From Chloroflexota bacterium (GTDB taxonomy: Bacteria > Chloroflexota > Anaerolineae > J036 > Brachytrichaceae): 34,311 bases of DNA. The position numbers and the translations under genes were made by a program. The notes under the pieces are model-generated. The model was not told the DNA's origin and did not search any database. It worked only from the letters and a program-made list of their open reading frames with translations. Numbering within the stretch: position 1 is the first letter of the stretch; every line of letters begins with the position of its first letter. Location of the stretch: positions 1 to 34,311 of the forward strand of contig JAGHYX010000009.1 in assembly GCA_017743375.1 (NCBI GenBank). Reading direction: 5' to 3'. Shown one piece after another: positions 1 through 8,220 of this stretch.

Positions 1-38
1 CCTTTCTTGGTGAATGTAGTCGGCTATCCAGCCGCGAT

Positions 39-44
39 TACAAT
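39..44 (+). promoter_or_regulatory. -10 box TACAAT, leaderless-type, for the gene at 52
   Basis: TACAAT ends 7 nt before ATG 52, which places the predicted transcription start on the start codon itself. No clear -35 is visible in the few bases available. It fits the pattern seen at many other genes in this window. Confidence 0.5.
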
Positions 45-51
45 CGTCAGC

Positions 52-684
52 ATGGAATTGACCTGGTATGGACACAGTTGCTTTCGCATGACCGAGCGCG
101 GCGTGCTGGCAGTGGTGACCGATCCGTTCAGCCCGAATGTCGGCCTGGGCGAGCTTCCCAAGCTCAAAGCGGATGTCGTCACCATCAGCCGCGACGAACC
201 TCGATATAACTACGTCAGCGCCGTGACCAGCGCGCAGCGCGGCGAGGTATACAAAGTAACTGGCCCAGGTGAATACGAGATCGGAGGAGTGTTCATCATC
301 GGGAGCGTCATGCGGCCCGAGAAGAAAGGCAACGCGCAGAAGAGCACGGCCTACGCTTTCAACTTCGACGGTCTGACCGTTGCCCATCTTGGCGGCCTCT
401 CGTTCGTCCCCTCGCAATCTCAAATAGACGCGCTGGAGACTGTGGACGTTCTGCTCGTGCCCATTGGCGGGAACGGCGAGCTGACCCCCGCCCAAGCGTC
501 TGAGCTGATCAGCATGATCGAGCCGAGCATCGTCATTCCGATGGGCTACAGCAGCAAGGACAGCCTAAATAAGTTCCTGAAAGAAATGGGGCTGACCAAC
601 GTCAAACCCCAAGAGATGCTCAAGATCACCCGCAGCAGTCTTCCCGAAGATACCCAGGTCGTCTTGCTAGAAGTGAAGCGCTAA
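52..684 (+). CDS. MBL-fold protein, UlaG-like, with degenerate metal site
   Basis: A 210-residue protein with the start (MELTWYGHSCF) and general layout of UlaG-like metallo-beta-lactamase-fold hydrolases, including GPGEYEIGGVF near residue 75. The region that should hold the HxHxDH metal motif instead reads SRDEPRY at residues 46-52. Arg, Glu, Arg and Tyr stand where the His, His, Asp and His ligands are expected. The later GDT-type Asp and the final PMHY-type His also look replaced (AHLGG, PMGYSS). The fold is therefore recognisable but catalysis is doubtful; a structural or regulatory pseudoenzyme is the best guess. I chose ATG 52 over an in-frame TTG at 7 because a TACAAT box at 39-44 ends 7 nt before it. 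The small gene at 699 follows after 14 nt and is probably cotranscribed. Confidence 0.8.
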   Translation: MELTWYGHSCFRMTERGVLAVVTDPFSPNVGLGELPKLKADVVTISRDEPRYNYVSAVTSAQRGEVYKVTGPGEYEIGGVFIIGSVMRPEKKGNAQKSTAYAFNFDGLTVAHLGGLSFVPSQSQIDALETVDVLLVPIGGNGELTPAQASELISMIEPSIVIPMGYSSKDSLNKFLKEMGLTNVKPQEMLKITRSSLPEDTQVVLLEVKR

Positions 685-698
685 CCATAGTAGCAACC

Positions 699-986
699 AT
701 GACCAAACTCGTCTTCAGTTGGAACATCAAGGCCGATGCGGAGACTGCTTACTTCGAGTTTATCGTCCAGGAGTTCGCCCCAAAGCTGGTCAAGCTGGGG
801 ATTCGTCCCACGGAAGCTTGGTATACCGTCTACGGGGAAGGGCCGCAGATCATCATGCCGGCCGTCGTCGCTGACCAAGCGTCGCTCGATCAAATCCTAA
901 ACAGCGAGCAATGGACGGAGCTGATCGAACGCCTGAAGACGTTTGTGACCGATTACCAGCTCCACATCTTGGACGAGCTCGACTAG
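699..986 (+). CDS. Small hypothetical protein, possible dimeric alpha-beta fold
   Basis: A 95-residue soluble protein starting MTKLVFSWNIKADAETAYF. No named family is recognised with confidence. A beta strand (KLVFSWNIK), a helix (AYFEFIVQEFAPKL), further strands around WYTVYG and IIMPAVVA, and a helical end (WTELIERLKTFV) resemble small ferredoxin-like dimeric alpha-beta barrel proteins, but this is a fold-level impression only. It follows the degenerate MBL gene by 14 nt with no strong Shine-Dalgarno, so the two may be cotranscribed. Its stop codon overlaps that of the convergent SRPBCC-PDZ-DinB gene by 4 nt. Confidence 0.7.
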   Translation: MTKLVFSWNIKADAETAYFEFIVQEFAPKLVKLGIRPTEAWYTVYGEGPQIIMPAVVADQASLDQILNSEQWTELIERLKTFVTDYQLHILDELD

Positions 987-2158
987 AACACGGGCATCGC
1001 CGAAGGCAAGACGGCTTTCACGGCGGCTGTGATCTGGCTCAGATGCTCGCGCGCATGGTCGGGCCAGTTGAGCATGCGCACCGCTAGCCGATAGTAGCTT
1101 CCTTTGCGCGCGACGAATTCATCCGGCAGCGCGTTAAGCAGCGCCACCGTCTCGGCCTCGTTGCGCTTAAGCTCGGTGAGCAGAGCCTGAATAGTTGGGA
1201 AGCCGTTGATCACAGCATCCAGGCGGACGCGCAGACTGTCGGTCTGGCTGTCGTACCATGGCTCATTGCCGGCGATGATGTCGGTGAGCCAGGCGTGCAA
1301 ATTGCGCTCTTCTACGATCAAATGGGCCAGGATGTGACGGGCGCTCCACTGACCAGGAGCCGGCGCTCGCGCAGCGCGCTCCTCGCTGACGCCCTTGAAC
1401 GCCTGGGTCAAGTCGCGGTTGACCTCGGTATATCTACGGGCGACGATCTCAGCCAGCTCTTCGGCGCTCGCTGGCACTTCGGGCAGGGGTGAGGCCGAGA
1501 GCTTGATGGTGGCGTTCATCGTCTTGCCGTTGCGCCGAAAGGTCACCTTCACCTTATCACCGGCTGTATAGCCCTCCAGCGCGTCGCTCAACCCCCACTC
1601 GCCGTTCAGCTTTTTGCCGTTGATGCTCAAGATGACATCGCCGACTTGTAAGACGCTGTCTTCGCTCACGCTGCTCACTCGCAGTCCCTCTTCGCCTGGT
1701 CGCATGGCGTCCACCGTCACGCCCAAGGTCGGCCGCTGGGCCAGGCGTTGGTCAATGCCCGTCTCTAGCACCGATTTGAGGTTATCTAAAGCAAGATTCC
1801 AGCGTGCCTCGGTCTCCTCGATTGACTTCGCCCACGCTTTGCTCTCGCTTGAATCGGTGAGCTGTAACGCCGTTACATCATCCTTTGACGACAAAACGAT
1901 CGTGCATTGCGAATAGTATCCATCCTCATCACCGCGCAGACCAAAAGCGATCCTCCGCGCCGGCAACAAGGCCGTGTACTTGCCCATGATCGCCCGACCG
2001 TCGTGCCATTGACAGTAAAACCTCCCGCCCACGCGTGGTTGGGCGATCGCAACATCGCAGAACCACTCGCGGAGCAGCGTGGCGTTGGTGAACGCGCGAT
2101 AGACCAGTTCGCAGGGCGCTTCGATACTACGCTTGAGGGAGAGGGTCTTATTAGCCAT
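983..2158 (-). CDS. SRPBCC (AHSA1-like) - PDZ - DinB-like fusion protein
   Basis: A 391-residue soluble protein that appears to join three domains. Residues 1-132 look like an AHSA1/SRPBCC ligand-binding domain (RSIEAPCELVYRAFTN, LREWFCD, GGRFYCQW). Residues about 143-222 look like a PDZ domain (LGVTVD, GLRVSSVSEDSVLQVGDVILSINGK, VKVTFRRNG). Residues about 232-385 look like a four-helix DinB domain, with possible metal ligands H279, H368 and H372 (HILAHLIVEE, DHAREHL). SRPBCC domains bind small hydrophobic ligands and DinB-like domains often act as metal-dependent thiol transferases. No signal peptide is seen, so the PDZ domain would act in the cytoplasm. The substrate is unknown. A TAGACT box lies 14 nt before the ATG. 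The gene converges on the small protein at 699-986. Confidence 0.85.
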   Translation of the reverse strand: MANKTLSLKRSIEAPCELVYRAFTNATLLREWFCDVAIAQPRVGGRFYCQWHDGRAIMGKYTALLPARRIAFGLRGDEDGYYSQCTIVLSSKDDVTALQLTDSSESKAWAKSIEETEARWNLALDNLKSVLETGIDQRLAQRPTLGVTVDAMRPGEEGLRVSSVSEDSVLQVGDVILSINGKKLNGEWGLSDALEGYTAGDKVKVTFRRNGKTMNATIKLSASPLPEVPASAEELAEIVARRYTEVNRDLTQAFKGVSEERAARAPAPGQWSARHILAHLIVEERNLHAWLTDIIAGNEPWYDSQTDSLRVRLDAVINGFPTIQALLTELKRNEAETVALLNALPDEFVARKGSYYRLAVRMLNWPDHAREHLSQITAAVKAVLPSAMPVF

Positions 2159-2452
2159 AACGCACCGAAGACAGTCTAAAACTTTCGTGAATACAACCAG
2201 GGACAGCCTTCACCTGGCTTCTATATTATAGCACATTCGTTCTAGCGCTGCCGCACGATTTATGTGGGGAAGCGCGCTCATGAGCCGCTCACTGACGGAC
2301 ACCTCTACGGGCATGGGGAAGGCTTGTCCGTTGTAGCCCGCCCATACCCGACATAAGAGACGCTCCGGCGATGTGCAAGCCCTCGTCTCCTTCTATCGGG
2401 ATAGCAGCGTTGATGGCCCTCTTGGCTTCGTGATGAACGCCTGAGCTGATGC
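2159..2452. other. Intergenic region, no gene seen
   Basis: About 290 bp between two minus-strand genes. It contains a TAGACT-like -10 (complement of 2173-2178) before the SRPBCC fusion gene and an AT-rich patch with ATTATA at 2225-2230, a second possible minus-strand -10. No tRNA, repeat or convincing ORF was found. Confidence 0.5.
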
Positions 2453-4888
2453 TCATGGCTGGCCATACAGGCGATGGTAGATCGCGTAGTTTGCGGCTAG
2501 GGCACGAATGTAACGCTGAGTTTCATCGAAGGTGATGAACATATAAAAGAGATCGGGATCGCCGGCGCTGCGCTCGCGCCAGCGCAGCGCATTGCCCGGG
2601 CCACCGTTATACGCGGCCAGTGCTGCGTAGAGGTCGCCACCAAAGAGGCGGCGCTGCTTGGCCAGGTAGTAGCTGCCGAAGCGCACGCTCACAAATGGCT
2701 TTTGTAAATCCGCGGTCGCGTAATTCGCCGGCCATCGCAACTCGGCGTGTATCTCGCGCCCTGTGCTGGGGATCACCTGCATCAGGCCGTTGGCAGCCGC
2801 GCTGGACACAGCAAACGACTCGAACAAACTCTCCTGACGGATCAGCGCAAAGATCAGCAAGGGGTCTAACGCGAACTCTTCAGCGTGCCTCATGACCAAC
2901 TCGGCATAATAGGTTGGGTAGAGCAACTTGCTGATGAACGCTGGCAGGTCGGCCGAGCTCTTGGCCGGGGAGAGCCGCATCAGCGCATCAGCGGCGCTAA
3001 TGGATGCGCGGTATAGCCCGATCTGTCGAAAGAATAAGGCCAGTTGATATTGCGCCAGAGCGTCGCGCCCAAACGCGAGGCGCAGCCCCTCAAATTCCTC
3101 GCGCGCTTCCAGCTTCAACCCCAGTCGCCAGAGCGCGCTGCCACGGGAGAGGCGCGGGTCCGCGGCCAGATCGGCCCGCAACGCGCGCACGTCAACGCTG
3201 TCATCCAGCCCTAGCCAACCGCGCAGCCATTGCTCTGCCGCAGCCTGTTCGCCGGCCTCATCCGTTCGGCTCAGGGTGGTGATCGCTCTGGCCGACAGCG
3301 GGGGCTGTTCTGGATTCAAGAGCAGCTCGGCAGCCCGCGCGCCCTCAAAGGTGTCCGGTGCTTCGTCGGCCAGCGCACGCAACACCTGCGCGCCGCCCGT
3401 CTGATCGCCGAGAGTGAGGCGCAGCTTGCCTTCCCAAAGCCGGCCCAGCAGCGCTTGCGGCGTGCGCGCAAACCTATCGCGCAGTCGCTGGACGAGCGAG
3501 AGCGCGTCTGAAGGGCGACCCAGCCGGTAATACAAAGCTGCGGCGCGGATCAGCGCCTCGGCGGCCAGCGATTCATCCGCTTGTAAATCAGCCGCTGCCG
3601 CGTATGCCTGCGCCGCCTCGGCCCAGAGTGCCGAATAGCGCGCGAAGACCTGTCCGACTTCAAACATCGTCCTGCCGCTCAGCGGGCCGGCTGCCGCGCG
3701 CGCTGCGAGCTGCTTAAAGGCCGCCTGCGCCAGAGCCGCGCTCCCGGCGTTGGCCAGGATTTTGGCCTTCTCGCCTAGCGCCTGGATGGCCGCCGGCGCG
3801 CCGGCTGGGTTGGCAGCGATGGTCTGATCGAGGTTGCGCAGCGCGTCGTTGACGCTCCCCAACTTGACGTAATTCAGCGCAGCCCAGTAGCGCACGTCGT
3901 TTGCACGGCTGGGATCGCGCCTGATTGCGCGCCGAAAGGCCTCTCGTGCGACGGCGTGCGCGCCGTTGTGATACGCGACGATGCCATACTGAAGGTCATC
4001 TACGGCCTGGCCGGCGCTCAAGAGCGCTTGCACGGCCTGGAGCGCTTGTGGGCTTTTGGGCGCAGTCTCCACCAGCGCGTTCATCAGTTGGTGGGCGCGT
4101 CCGGTTTGGCCAGCAGCCCGCAAAACCTGGGCCAGCTCCCAGGTGATTCGAGCGCGATATGCGGCCAACTGCGCGCGCGCCAGGATGGTTTCATATTGTT
4201 CAATGGCAGCTTGATACTCGCCGGCGAGCTGATGCGCCAGCGCCAACTTCTCGCGGCGGGCGAACTCCTGGGCGACCGTGGGCGCGCCCGCCAGGCTGCG
4301 CCGGTAGTGATCAACGGCGTCCATCAACCGCCCCGTGTTGAGCGCGATGTCGCCGAGCCAGAGATGCAGCCACGGTGAGATGACCGACCCAGCAGCGATG
4401 GCCGCGGCGTAGTGCGCGCTGGCTGAGTTGCCCTCGCCGGCTGCGGCGTAGGCCCGCCCCAATAGAACATGCGCGTCGGCCACTTCGCCCTCACTCAGGC
4501 CGTTCAATTCCGCCAGCAGCGGCTGGAGGACGGCGATCGCCGCCGGCGCGTTGTTGTCGGCCAGATGCCACTGCCCGATCTTTAGCCGCATGTCCGCTGC
4601 CCTGGTGTCCGCAAAGGCGAGCACCTCCTGGCCCAGGGCGATAGCGCGCGCGTAATCGCCAATAAACGCCGCCGCCTCGGCGTCCTGCCTGAGCGTGATC
4701 AAGTCTGGGGTGGGGCGCGGCGTGGGCGTAGCGGTTGCGAGGGGAGAAGGCGTCGGGTAGATGGTCGCTGGGATCGTCGGCGCGACAGACGGCGTAGGGG
4801 CGGGTTCTCTACACCCTACACACAAGAAGAGGGCGCAAACAACGAGAGCGCTCAGGCCGCGCCGCCGACATAACATGTTCGGCGGCAT
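2453..4888 (-). CDS. TPR-repeat lipoprotein with lytic transglycosylase (SLT) domain
   Basis: An 811-residue exported protein similar in layout to soluble lytic transglycosylase Slt70. It would cleave peptidoglycan glycan strands with formation of 1,6-anhydro-muramic ends. The N-terminus has a short basic and hydrophobic signal ending CVGC, a loose lipobox with Cys26 as the likely lipidated residue, then a Pro/Thr-rich linker at about 30-62. Many helical tetratricopeptide-like repeats follow (about 65-640). The C-terminal SLT domain, about 660-805, contains LIFALIRQESLFES with the expected catalytic Glu, followed by ANGLMQVIPSTG and AAYNGGPGNALRW. The start could also be ATG 4876, which leaves a tighter signal peptide. 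The gene is divergent from the SH3b gene at 4933, with 44 bp between. Lgt, encoded at 10036, would lipidate it. Confidence 0.9.
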   Translation of the reverse strand: MPPNMLCRRRGLSALVVCALFLCVGCREPAPTPSVAPTIPATIYPTPSPLATATPTPRPTPDLITLRQDAEAAAFIGDYARAIALGQEVLAFADTRAADMRLKIGQWHLADNNAPAAIAVLQPLLAELNGLSEGEVADAHVLLGRAYAAAGEGNSASAHYAAAIAAGSVISPWLHLWLGDIALNTGRLMDAVDHYRRSLAGAPTVAQEFARREKLALAHQLAGEYQAAIEQYETILARAQLAAYRARITWELAQVLRAAGQTGRAHQLMNALVETAPKSPQALQAVQALLSAGQAVDDLQYGIVAYHNGAHAVAREAFRRAIRRDPSRANDVRYWAALNYVKLGSVNDALRNLDQTIAANPAGAPAAIQALGEKAKILANAGSAALAQAAFKQLAARAAAGPLSGRTMFEVGQVFARYSALWAEAAQAYAAAADLQADESLAAEALIRAAALYYRLGRPSDALSLVQRLRDRFARTPQALLGRLWEGKLRLTLGDQTGGAQVLRALADEAPDTFEGARAAELLLNPEQPPLSARAITTLSRTDEAGEQAAAEQWLRGWLGLDDSVDVRALRADLAADPRLSRGSALWRLGLKLEAREEFEGLRLAFGRDALAQYQLALFFRQIGLYRASISAADALMRLSPAKSSADLPAFISKLLYPTYYAELVMRHAEEFALDPLLIFALIRQESLFESFAVSSAAANGLMQVIPSTGREIHAELRWPANYATADLQKPFVSVRFGSYYLAKQRRLFGGDLYAALAAYNGGPGNALRWRERSAGDPDLFYMFITFDETQRYIRALAANYAIYHRLYGQP

Positions 4889-4919
4889 AAGTCTAGCACG
4901 CAGAGCAGCGACGTTTTCT

Positions 4920-4925
4920 TATAAT
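4920..4925 (+). promoter_or_regulatory. -10 box TATAAT, leaderless-type, for the SH3b gene
   Basis: Perfect TATAAT ending 7 nt before ATG 4933. No Shine-Dalgarno sequence precedes the ATG. The -35 is weak. The same AT-rich stretch could serve the divergent transglycosylase gene. Confidence 0.6.
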
Positions 4926-4932
4926 TCTTGCC

Positions 4933-6243
4933 ATGACCGGTGTGAGGATAGCCTGCTGGCTGTGGGCTGTGCTGTGTGCTGCTGCGATGTCGGCCCGTGG
5001 CTTTGTTCACGCACAACCCAGCGGGCCGAACCTGCTGAAGAACCCCGGCTTCGACTGGCCAGCGCAGACCAACGGCGACGTATGCGCGCCGGGCTGGCAG
5101 AAGGATAACGCCATCACCCCCCACGAGTGGACGGCTTACTGGACATGCAAGAGCGGAGATGAGATCTTTCAAGACCAAATCAACCGCCCGCCGGAGTTTC
5201 GCGTGATGACGGTGGACATCGCGCCCGATCGGGTGCGGAGCTATCCCACCAGCGCCAGCTTCTTTAACTATCACTCGCTCAATCGCTCGGTTGGGCTATA
5301 TCAAATCGTGCGCGGCGTGACACCGGGCACGCGCCTGCGCTTCAGTGTGTGGGTCAATCTGCTCACCACGAACTCCGATGTCCTGCCGCTCAGCTCGGCG
5401 CGCGAACCGGGCGGGCTGCGCGCGCGCGCCTGCATCCATACCACCGGCAACGTCTTCCTCACCCCAAATCTCAACGACCCAGCGGTGGTCTGTAGCGACT
5501 GGATACGCCCCTACGACACGTGGGGCGAGGCCGTGGTAGAGGCGACGGCAGCGATGGATGTCGTCGCTGTCATTATTGACGCCACGGCAGAATATCCGGT
5601 GATTCACAACGATGTGCACGTGGACGACGCCTCGCTCGTCGTAGTCGGCGGTGCGCCGGCAGGCGCTCAGGCTGCGCCCACTTCCCCACAACCTACCGTA
5701 GCCTCCTCAGCCGCTGATTCGGCGCCGGCGGTGGTGGTCAAAACACCCACCGCTAATCTGCGCGCCGCGCCCAGTTTCAACGGCGCAGTGATCGCGCAGG
5801 TCGCCCTCGGCACGCGCCTACCCGTCCGCGCTTATACAGCCGACCTCGCATGGTGGCAGGTCGAGTTCAGCGGTGCGCCCAGCGGCATAGCGTATATCCA
5901 TCATTCTGTGGTCGCGCCCAATCCTGCCCTCCAGGCGCTCGTCGGCGCCGGCGCGCCAACACCACCACCGACGCCACAACCGACGCCCGCTCCTACTCCA
6001 GCCACGACCGGCGAACTACCACAAGTGATAGCAAACACCGGCAACAGCCGGCTGAACATACGCATTGCCCCCTCGCCGACTGCGCGCATCGTGGCTCGTG
6101 TGCCAAACGGCACGCGGCTGAACGTGTTGAGTGCATCGGCGGATAGACAATGGTGGCAGGTGAGCTACGCCAACGGCACAGCATGGGTGATGGCGCGATA
6201 CGTCGTGCCAAACGCGGCCGCTAGGCAACTGGTCAATCGTTAA
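4933..6243 (+). CDS. Secreted protein with CBM-like domain and two SH3b domains
   Basis: A 436-residue exported protein. A signal peptide (about 1-27, ending VHA) precedes a jelly-roll-like region at about 32-238 that begins NLLKNPGFDW, a start typical of CBM4/9-like or discoidin-like domains. Two bacterial SH3 domains follow: about 263-327 (TANLRAAPSFNGAVIAQV, WWQVEF) and about 362-430 (RLNIRIAPSPTARIVARV, WWQVSY, AWVMARYV). A Pro/Thr linker at about 333-356 separates them. SH3b domains of this type usually bind cell-wall peptides or glycans, so a cell-surface role is likely; no catalytic domain was recognised. The divergent neighbour is a lytic transglycosylase, which fits an envelope role. 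The stop codon lies inside a stem-loop shared with the convergent glycosyltransferase gene. Confidence 0.85.
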   Translation: MTGVRIACWLWAVLCAAAMSARGFVHAQPSGPNLLKNPGFDWPAQTNGDVCAPGWQKDNAITPHEWTAYWTCKSGDEIFQDQINRPPEFRVMTVDIAPDRVRSYPTSASFFNYHSLNRSVGLYQIVRGVTPGTRLRFSVWVNLLTTNSDVLPLSSAREPGGLRARACIHTTGNVFLTPNLNDPAVVCSDWIRPYDTWGEAVVEATAAMDVVAVIIDATAEYPVIHNDVHVDDASLVVVGGAPAGAQAAPTSPQPTVASSAADSAPAVVVKTPTANLRAAPSFNGAVIAQVALGTRLPVRAYTADLAWWQVEFSGAPSGIAYIHHSVVAPNPALQALVGAGAPTPPPTPQPTPAPTPATTGELPQVIANTGNSRLNIRIAPSPTARIVARVPNGTRLNVLSASADRQWWQVSYANGTAWVMARYVVPNAAARQLVNR

Positions 6244-6249
6244 TTGACC
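6231..6249. terminator. Stem-loop over both stop codons of a convergent pair
   Basis: GGTCAAT, loop CGTTA, then ATTGACC: a perfect 7-bp stem. The plus-strand TAA (6241-6243) and the complement of the minus-strand TGA (6233-6235) both lie inside it. It has no long T-run, so it may act as a bidirectional terminator or RNA 3'-end stabiliser. Confidence 0.5.
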
Positions 6250-7735
6250 TCGGTCGGTATAGCCCGACCTCCACCCCGCGCTTGTCGCAGCGTTCGCCCA
6301 ACGCCAGCGACGCATCAAACCATCGGCGCACCATCAGCCGGCTATCCCACATCGGGGCTTCGGTTTCAAACAGCCAGATCCGCTGCGCCCCGCTCGTCAG
6401 CGCGACCATCACGGAGTGGAGTTCCTCCTCAGACATCCCGTGGTTGGTGTAGGGCGCCTCGAGCAGGCGAAACTGCGCCGGAGAACGCCCTATCTGCGCA
6501 GCGTAGTAGGCGAAGCTGTGCTGCGCATAGGGGATTTGGAAGATGATCGCGTCGCCCGGCTGCGCCCGCGCGAGCAAACAGCCAATTGCGCCCCGCAAGT
6601 CGGGGCGGATCGGATGGAGCTGCTGCGCAACTACGCCGCTTAATGCCACAACGCTGGCCACGCCGACCGCCAGCCGACCTACCAGGCGTTTGTGCGTCAA
6701 CAGATGCGCCAGGCCTGCCGCCAGAGACAGATAGAGCGCCGGCGCAGACCATAGCACGTAGCGCGGTTGAAAGAGCGGTAGGCGCAGCGAGATGAGAAAG
6801 AGCAGCAACGTCGGCAAAAGCAGCCATCCCAGCAAGGCAAGCTGCCAGCGCAGCCGCCGCCCCGAAGATGCCAAGCCTACAACTAGGATGATCAAAACGC
6901 TCGCTACCCACGCCAGGCGCACCCCTAATAACGCAACGGGCGGGACACCAGGCCACAGGGGCGCATGCGGATCTAGGCCGAACAGCCAGATCACCATCAG
7001 CGCCCAGGCGATCTGATCGAGCGGATAAAACGCATGGCCGATGTCGCCGCCCTGTAGTAGCATCGGCGCTTGCCACGCCAGCAACGGCAAGTAAGGCAGC
7101 GTGAGCAGCGCCAGAGCGAGCGCGCCGGATCGCATCGCGCGACGCGCAGCCGGCCAAGCAGCCAAGAAGAACAGACCGGCCACGGCCAGGAACAGCGGCG
7201 AGAGGAGTTGGATGTAGAAACTCAGGCTGGTGGCGACGACGAAGGTCGCCCACCAGGCGATGGCAGGTCTTGCCCGCGCGTCAGGCAGGCGCGGCCGCTC
7301 ACATACAGCGCGCAGCAGCGCGTAAAGCGCCAGGATGAGCAAGGCCGGCTGTAGCGCATACATCTTGCCTTCGCCGGCATACCAAGTCAGCACGGGGGAC
7401 GACGCAGCCAGCCAGGCCGCCAACCAGCCGGCGAGGTCGCCGAACAACCGCCGGCCCAAGGCGTAGATCAGCGCCACCAGGATCATCCCCGCCGCCAGCG
7501 AGAAATAGCGCAGGGTGAAGTCATTCACGCCGACCAGCGCGAACCAGCCCCGCAGCAGGAGGTGATACATCGGGCCGTTGAAGCCCATCTCCATGAAGCG
7601 CGCGAACAGCACGTTCACCGGCTGAAGCGCGAAGCGGATCGCGTCCACCTCGTCGCGCCACAGGCTCTCGGCATCGAGATTGATGACCCGCAGCGCGAAC
7701 GCGAAGAGGAAGAGCCAAGGGGCGACTTTAGCCAA
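6233..7735 (-). CDS. Membrane glycosyltransferase, GT39/ArnT-like
   Basis: A 500-residue polytopic membrane protein. The N-terminal pattern (FALRVINLDAESLWRDEVDA, residues about 12-31) matches the first extracytoplasmic loop of GT-C fold glycosyltransferases, where an acidic pair near the first helix is catalytic. Roughly ten hydrophobic segments follow, to about residue 365, then a soluble C-terminal part to 500. Such enzymes move sugars from polyprenyl-phosphate donors onto proteins, lipids or glycans; acceptor and donor cannot be told from sequence. The start is a TTG (7733-7735), since no in-frame ATG lies upstream before a stop. The 3' end overlaps the convergent SH3b gene by 11 nt. A perfect 15-bp palindrome lies 7 nt upstream of the start. 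Confidence 0.85.
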   Translation of the reverse strand: MAKVAPWLFLFAFALRVINLDAESLWRDEVDAIRFALQPVNVLFARFMEMGFNGPMYHLLLRGWFALVGVNDFTLRYFSLAAGMILVALIYALGRRLFGDLAGWLAAWLAASSPVLTWYAGEGKMYALQPALLILALYALLRAVCERPRLPDARARPAIAWWATFVVATSLSFYIQLLSPLFLAVAGLFFLAAWPAARRAMRSGALALALLTLPYLPLLAWQAPMLLQGGDIGHAFYPLDQIAWALMVIWLFGLDPHAPLWPGVPPVALLGVRLAWVASVLIILVVGLASSGRRLRWQLALLGWLLLPTLLLFLISLRLPLFQPRYVLWSAPALYLSLAAGLAHLLTHKRLVGRLAVGVASVVALSGVVAQQLHPIRPDLRGAIGCLLARAQPGDAIIFQIPYAQHSFAYYAAQIGRSPAQFRLLEAPYTNHGMSEEELHSVMVALTSGAQRIWLFETEAPMWDSRLMVRRWFDASLALGERCDKRGVEVGLYRPRSIND

Positions 7736-7742
7736 CGTGTAT

Positions 7743-7757
7743 GAGGCGCTGCGCCTC
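7743..7757. repeat. Perfect palindrome GAGGCGC-T-GCGCCTC
   Basis: Seven-bp arms around one central T, starting 7 nt upstream of the TTG start of the glycosyltransferase gene. Its position is that of a 5'-UTR hairpin or an operator. Confidence 0.5.
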
Positions 7758-7828
7758 GCAGTTCATGCGTGAACGGGCGCAACCGCGACAAGTGGAGGGA
7801 GCGTGTGATGTGCCCGATTGGGCCACAG

Positions 7829-7917
7829 CGGGGAGACAGGGATTCGAACCCTGGGTCCGGTTTTACCCAGACAACCGCTTAGCAGGCGGCTCCGTTCGTC
7901 CACTCCGGCACCTCCCC
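7829..7917 (-). tRNA. tRNA-Ser (anticodon GCT)
   Basis: Read on the minus strand this is an 89-nt class II tRNA beginning GGGGAGGTGCCGGAGTGG, with anticodon loop CTGCTAA giving GCT, a long variable arm, and T arm GGTTCGAATCC. The acceptor stem pairs GGGGAGG with TCTCCCC, with one G-T pair, and the discriminator is G. The 3' CCA is not encoded. It lies 14 nt downstream of the other tRNA-Ser and probably shares its promoter. Confidence 0.95.
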
Positions 7918-7931
7918 AGAGCGCGTGCCAG

Positions 7932-8020
7932 CGGAAAGGGTGAGATTCGAACTCACGGTGAGGACAGAGCCCCACAGCGGTTTTCAAGACCGCCGCCTTA
8001 AACCACTCGGCCACCTTTCC
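7932..8020 (-). tRNA. tRNA-Ser (anticodon TGA)
   Basis: Minus-strand class II tRNA beginning GGAAAGGTGGCCGAGTGG. The anticodon loop CTTGAAA gives TGA. It has a long variable arm and T arm sequence GAGTTCGAATCTC. The acceptor stem ends CCTTTCC with discriminator G, and CCA is not encoded. It is the promoter-proximal gene of a two-gene tRNA-Ser unit. Confidence 0.95.
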
Positions 8021-8033
8021 TCTATTTCTGGCT

Positions 8034-8061
8034 ATTATAAGCGACCGGCGCAAGGTGCCAA
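8034..8061 (-). promoter_or_regulatory. Promoter of the tRNA-Ser pair
   Basis: On the minus strand: TTGGCA (complement of 8056-8061), 16-nt spacer, TATAAT (complement of 8034-8039). Transcription would start about 7 nt before the first tRNA. This is the best-matched sigma-70 promoter in the window. Confidence 0.75.
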
Positions 8062-8220
8062 CGTGCGGGAGTGGTTCAATTCGGAATGAAAGGCTGCGTC
8101 GTTGGGCACACGTGTCGGTCATTCGCACGCGCATCGCTCACGTCATCGCTGCGAAGCATCGCGCAGGTCGGTGATGCTTGGCGTGTTGAGCGCACCAGGG
8201 TCACCAATACCCTGCCTCAC

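Noticed and set aside
1295-1492. A 65-residue plus-strand ORF within the SRPBCC fusion gene
   Set aside because: Antisense to the DinB-like part; no ribosome-binding site or motif.
6429-7253. A 274-residue minus-strand ORF
   Set aside because: It is a shadow frame of the GT39 glycosyltransferase, whose frame has clear membrane helices and family motifs.
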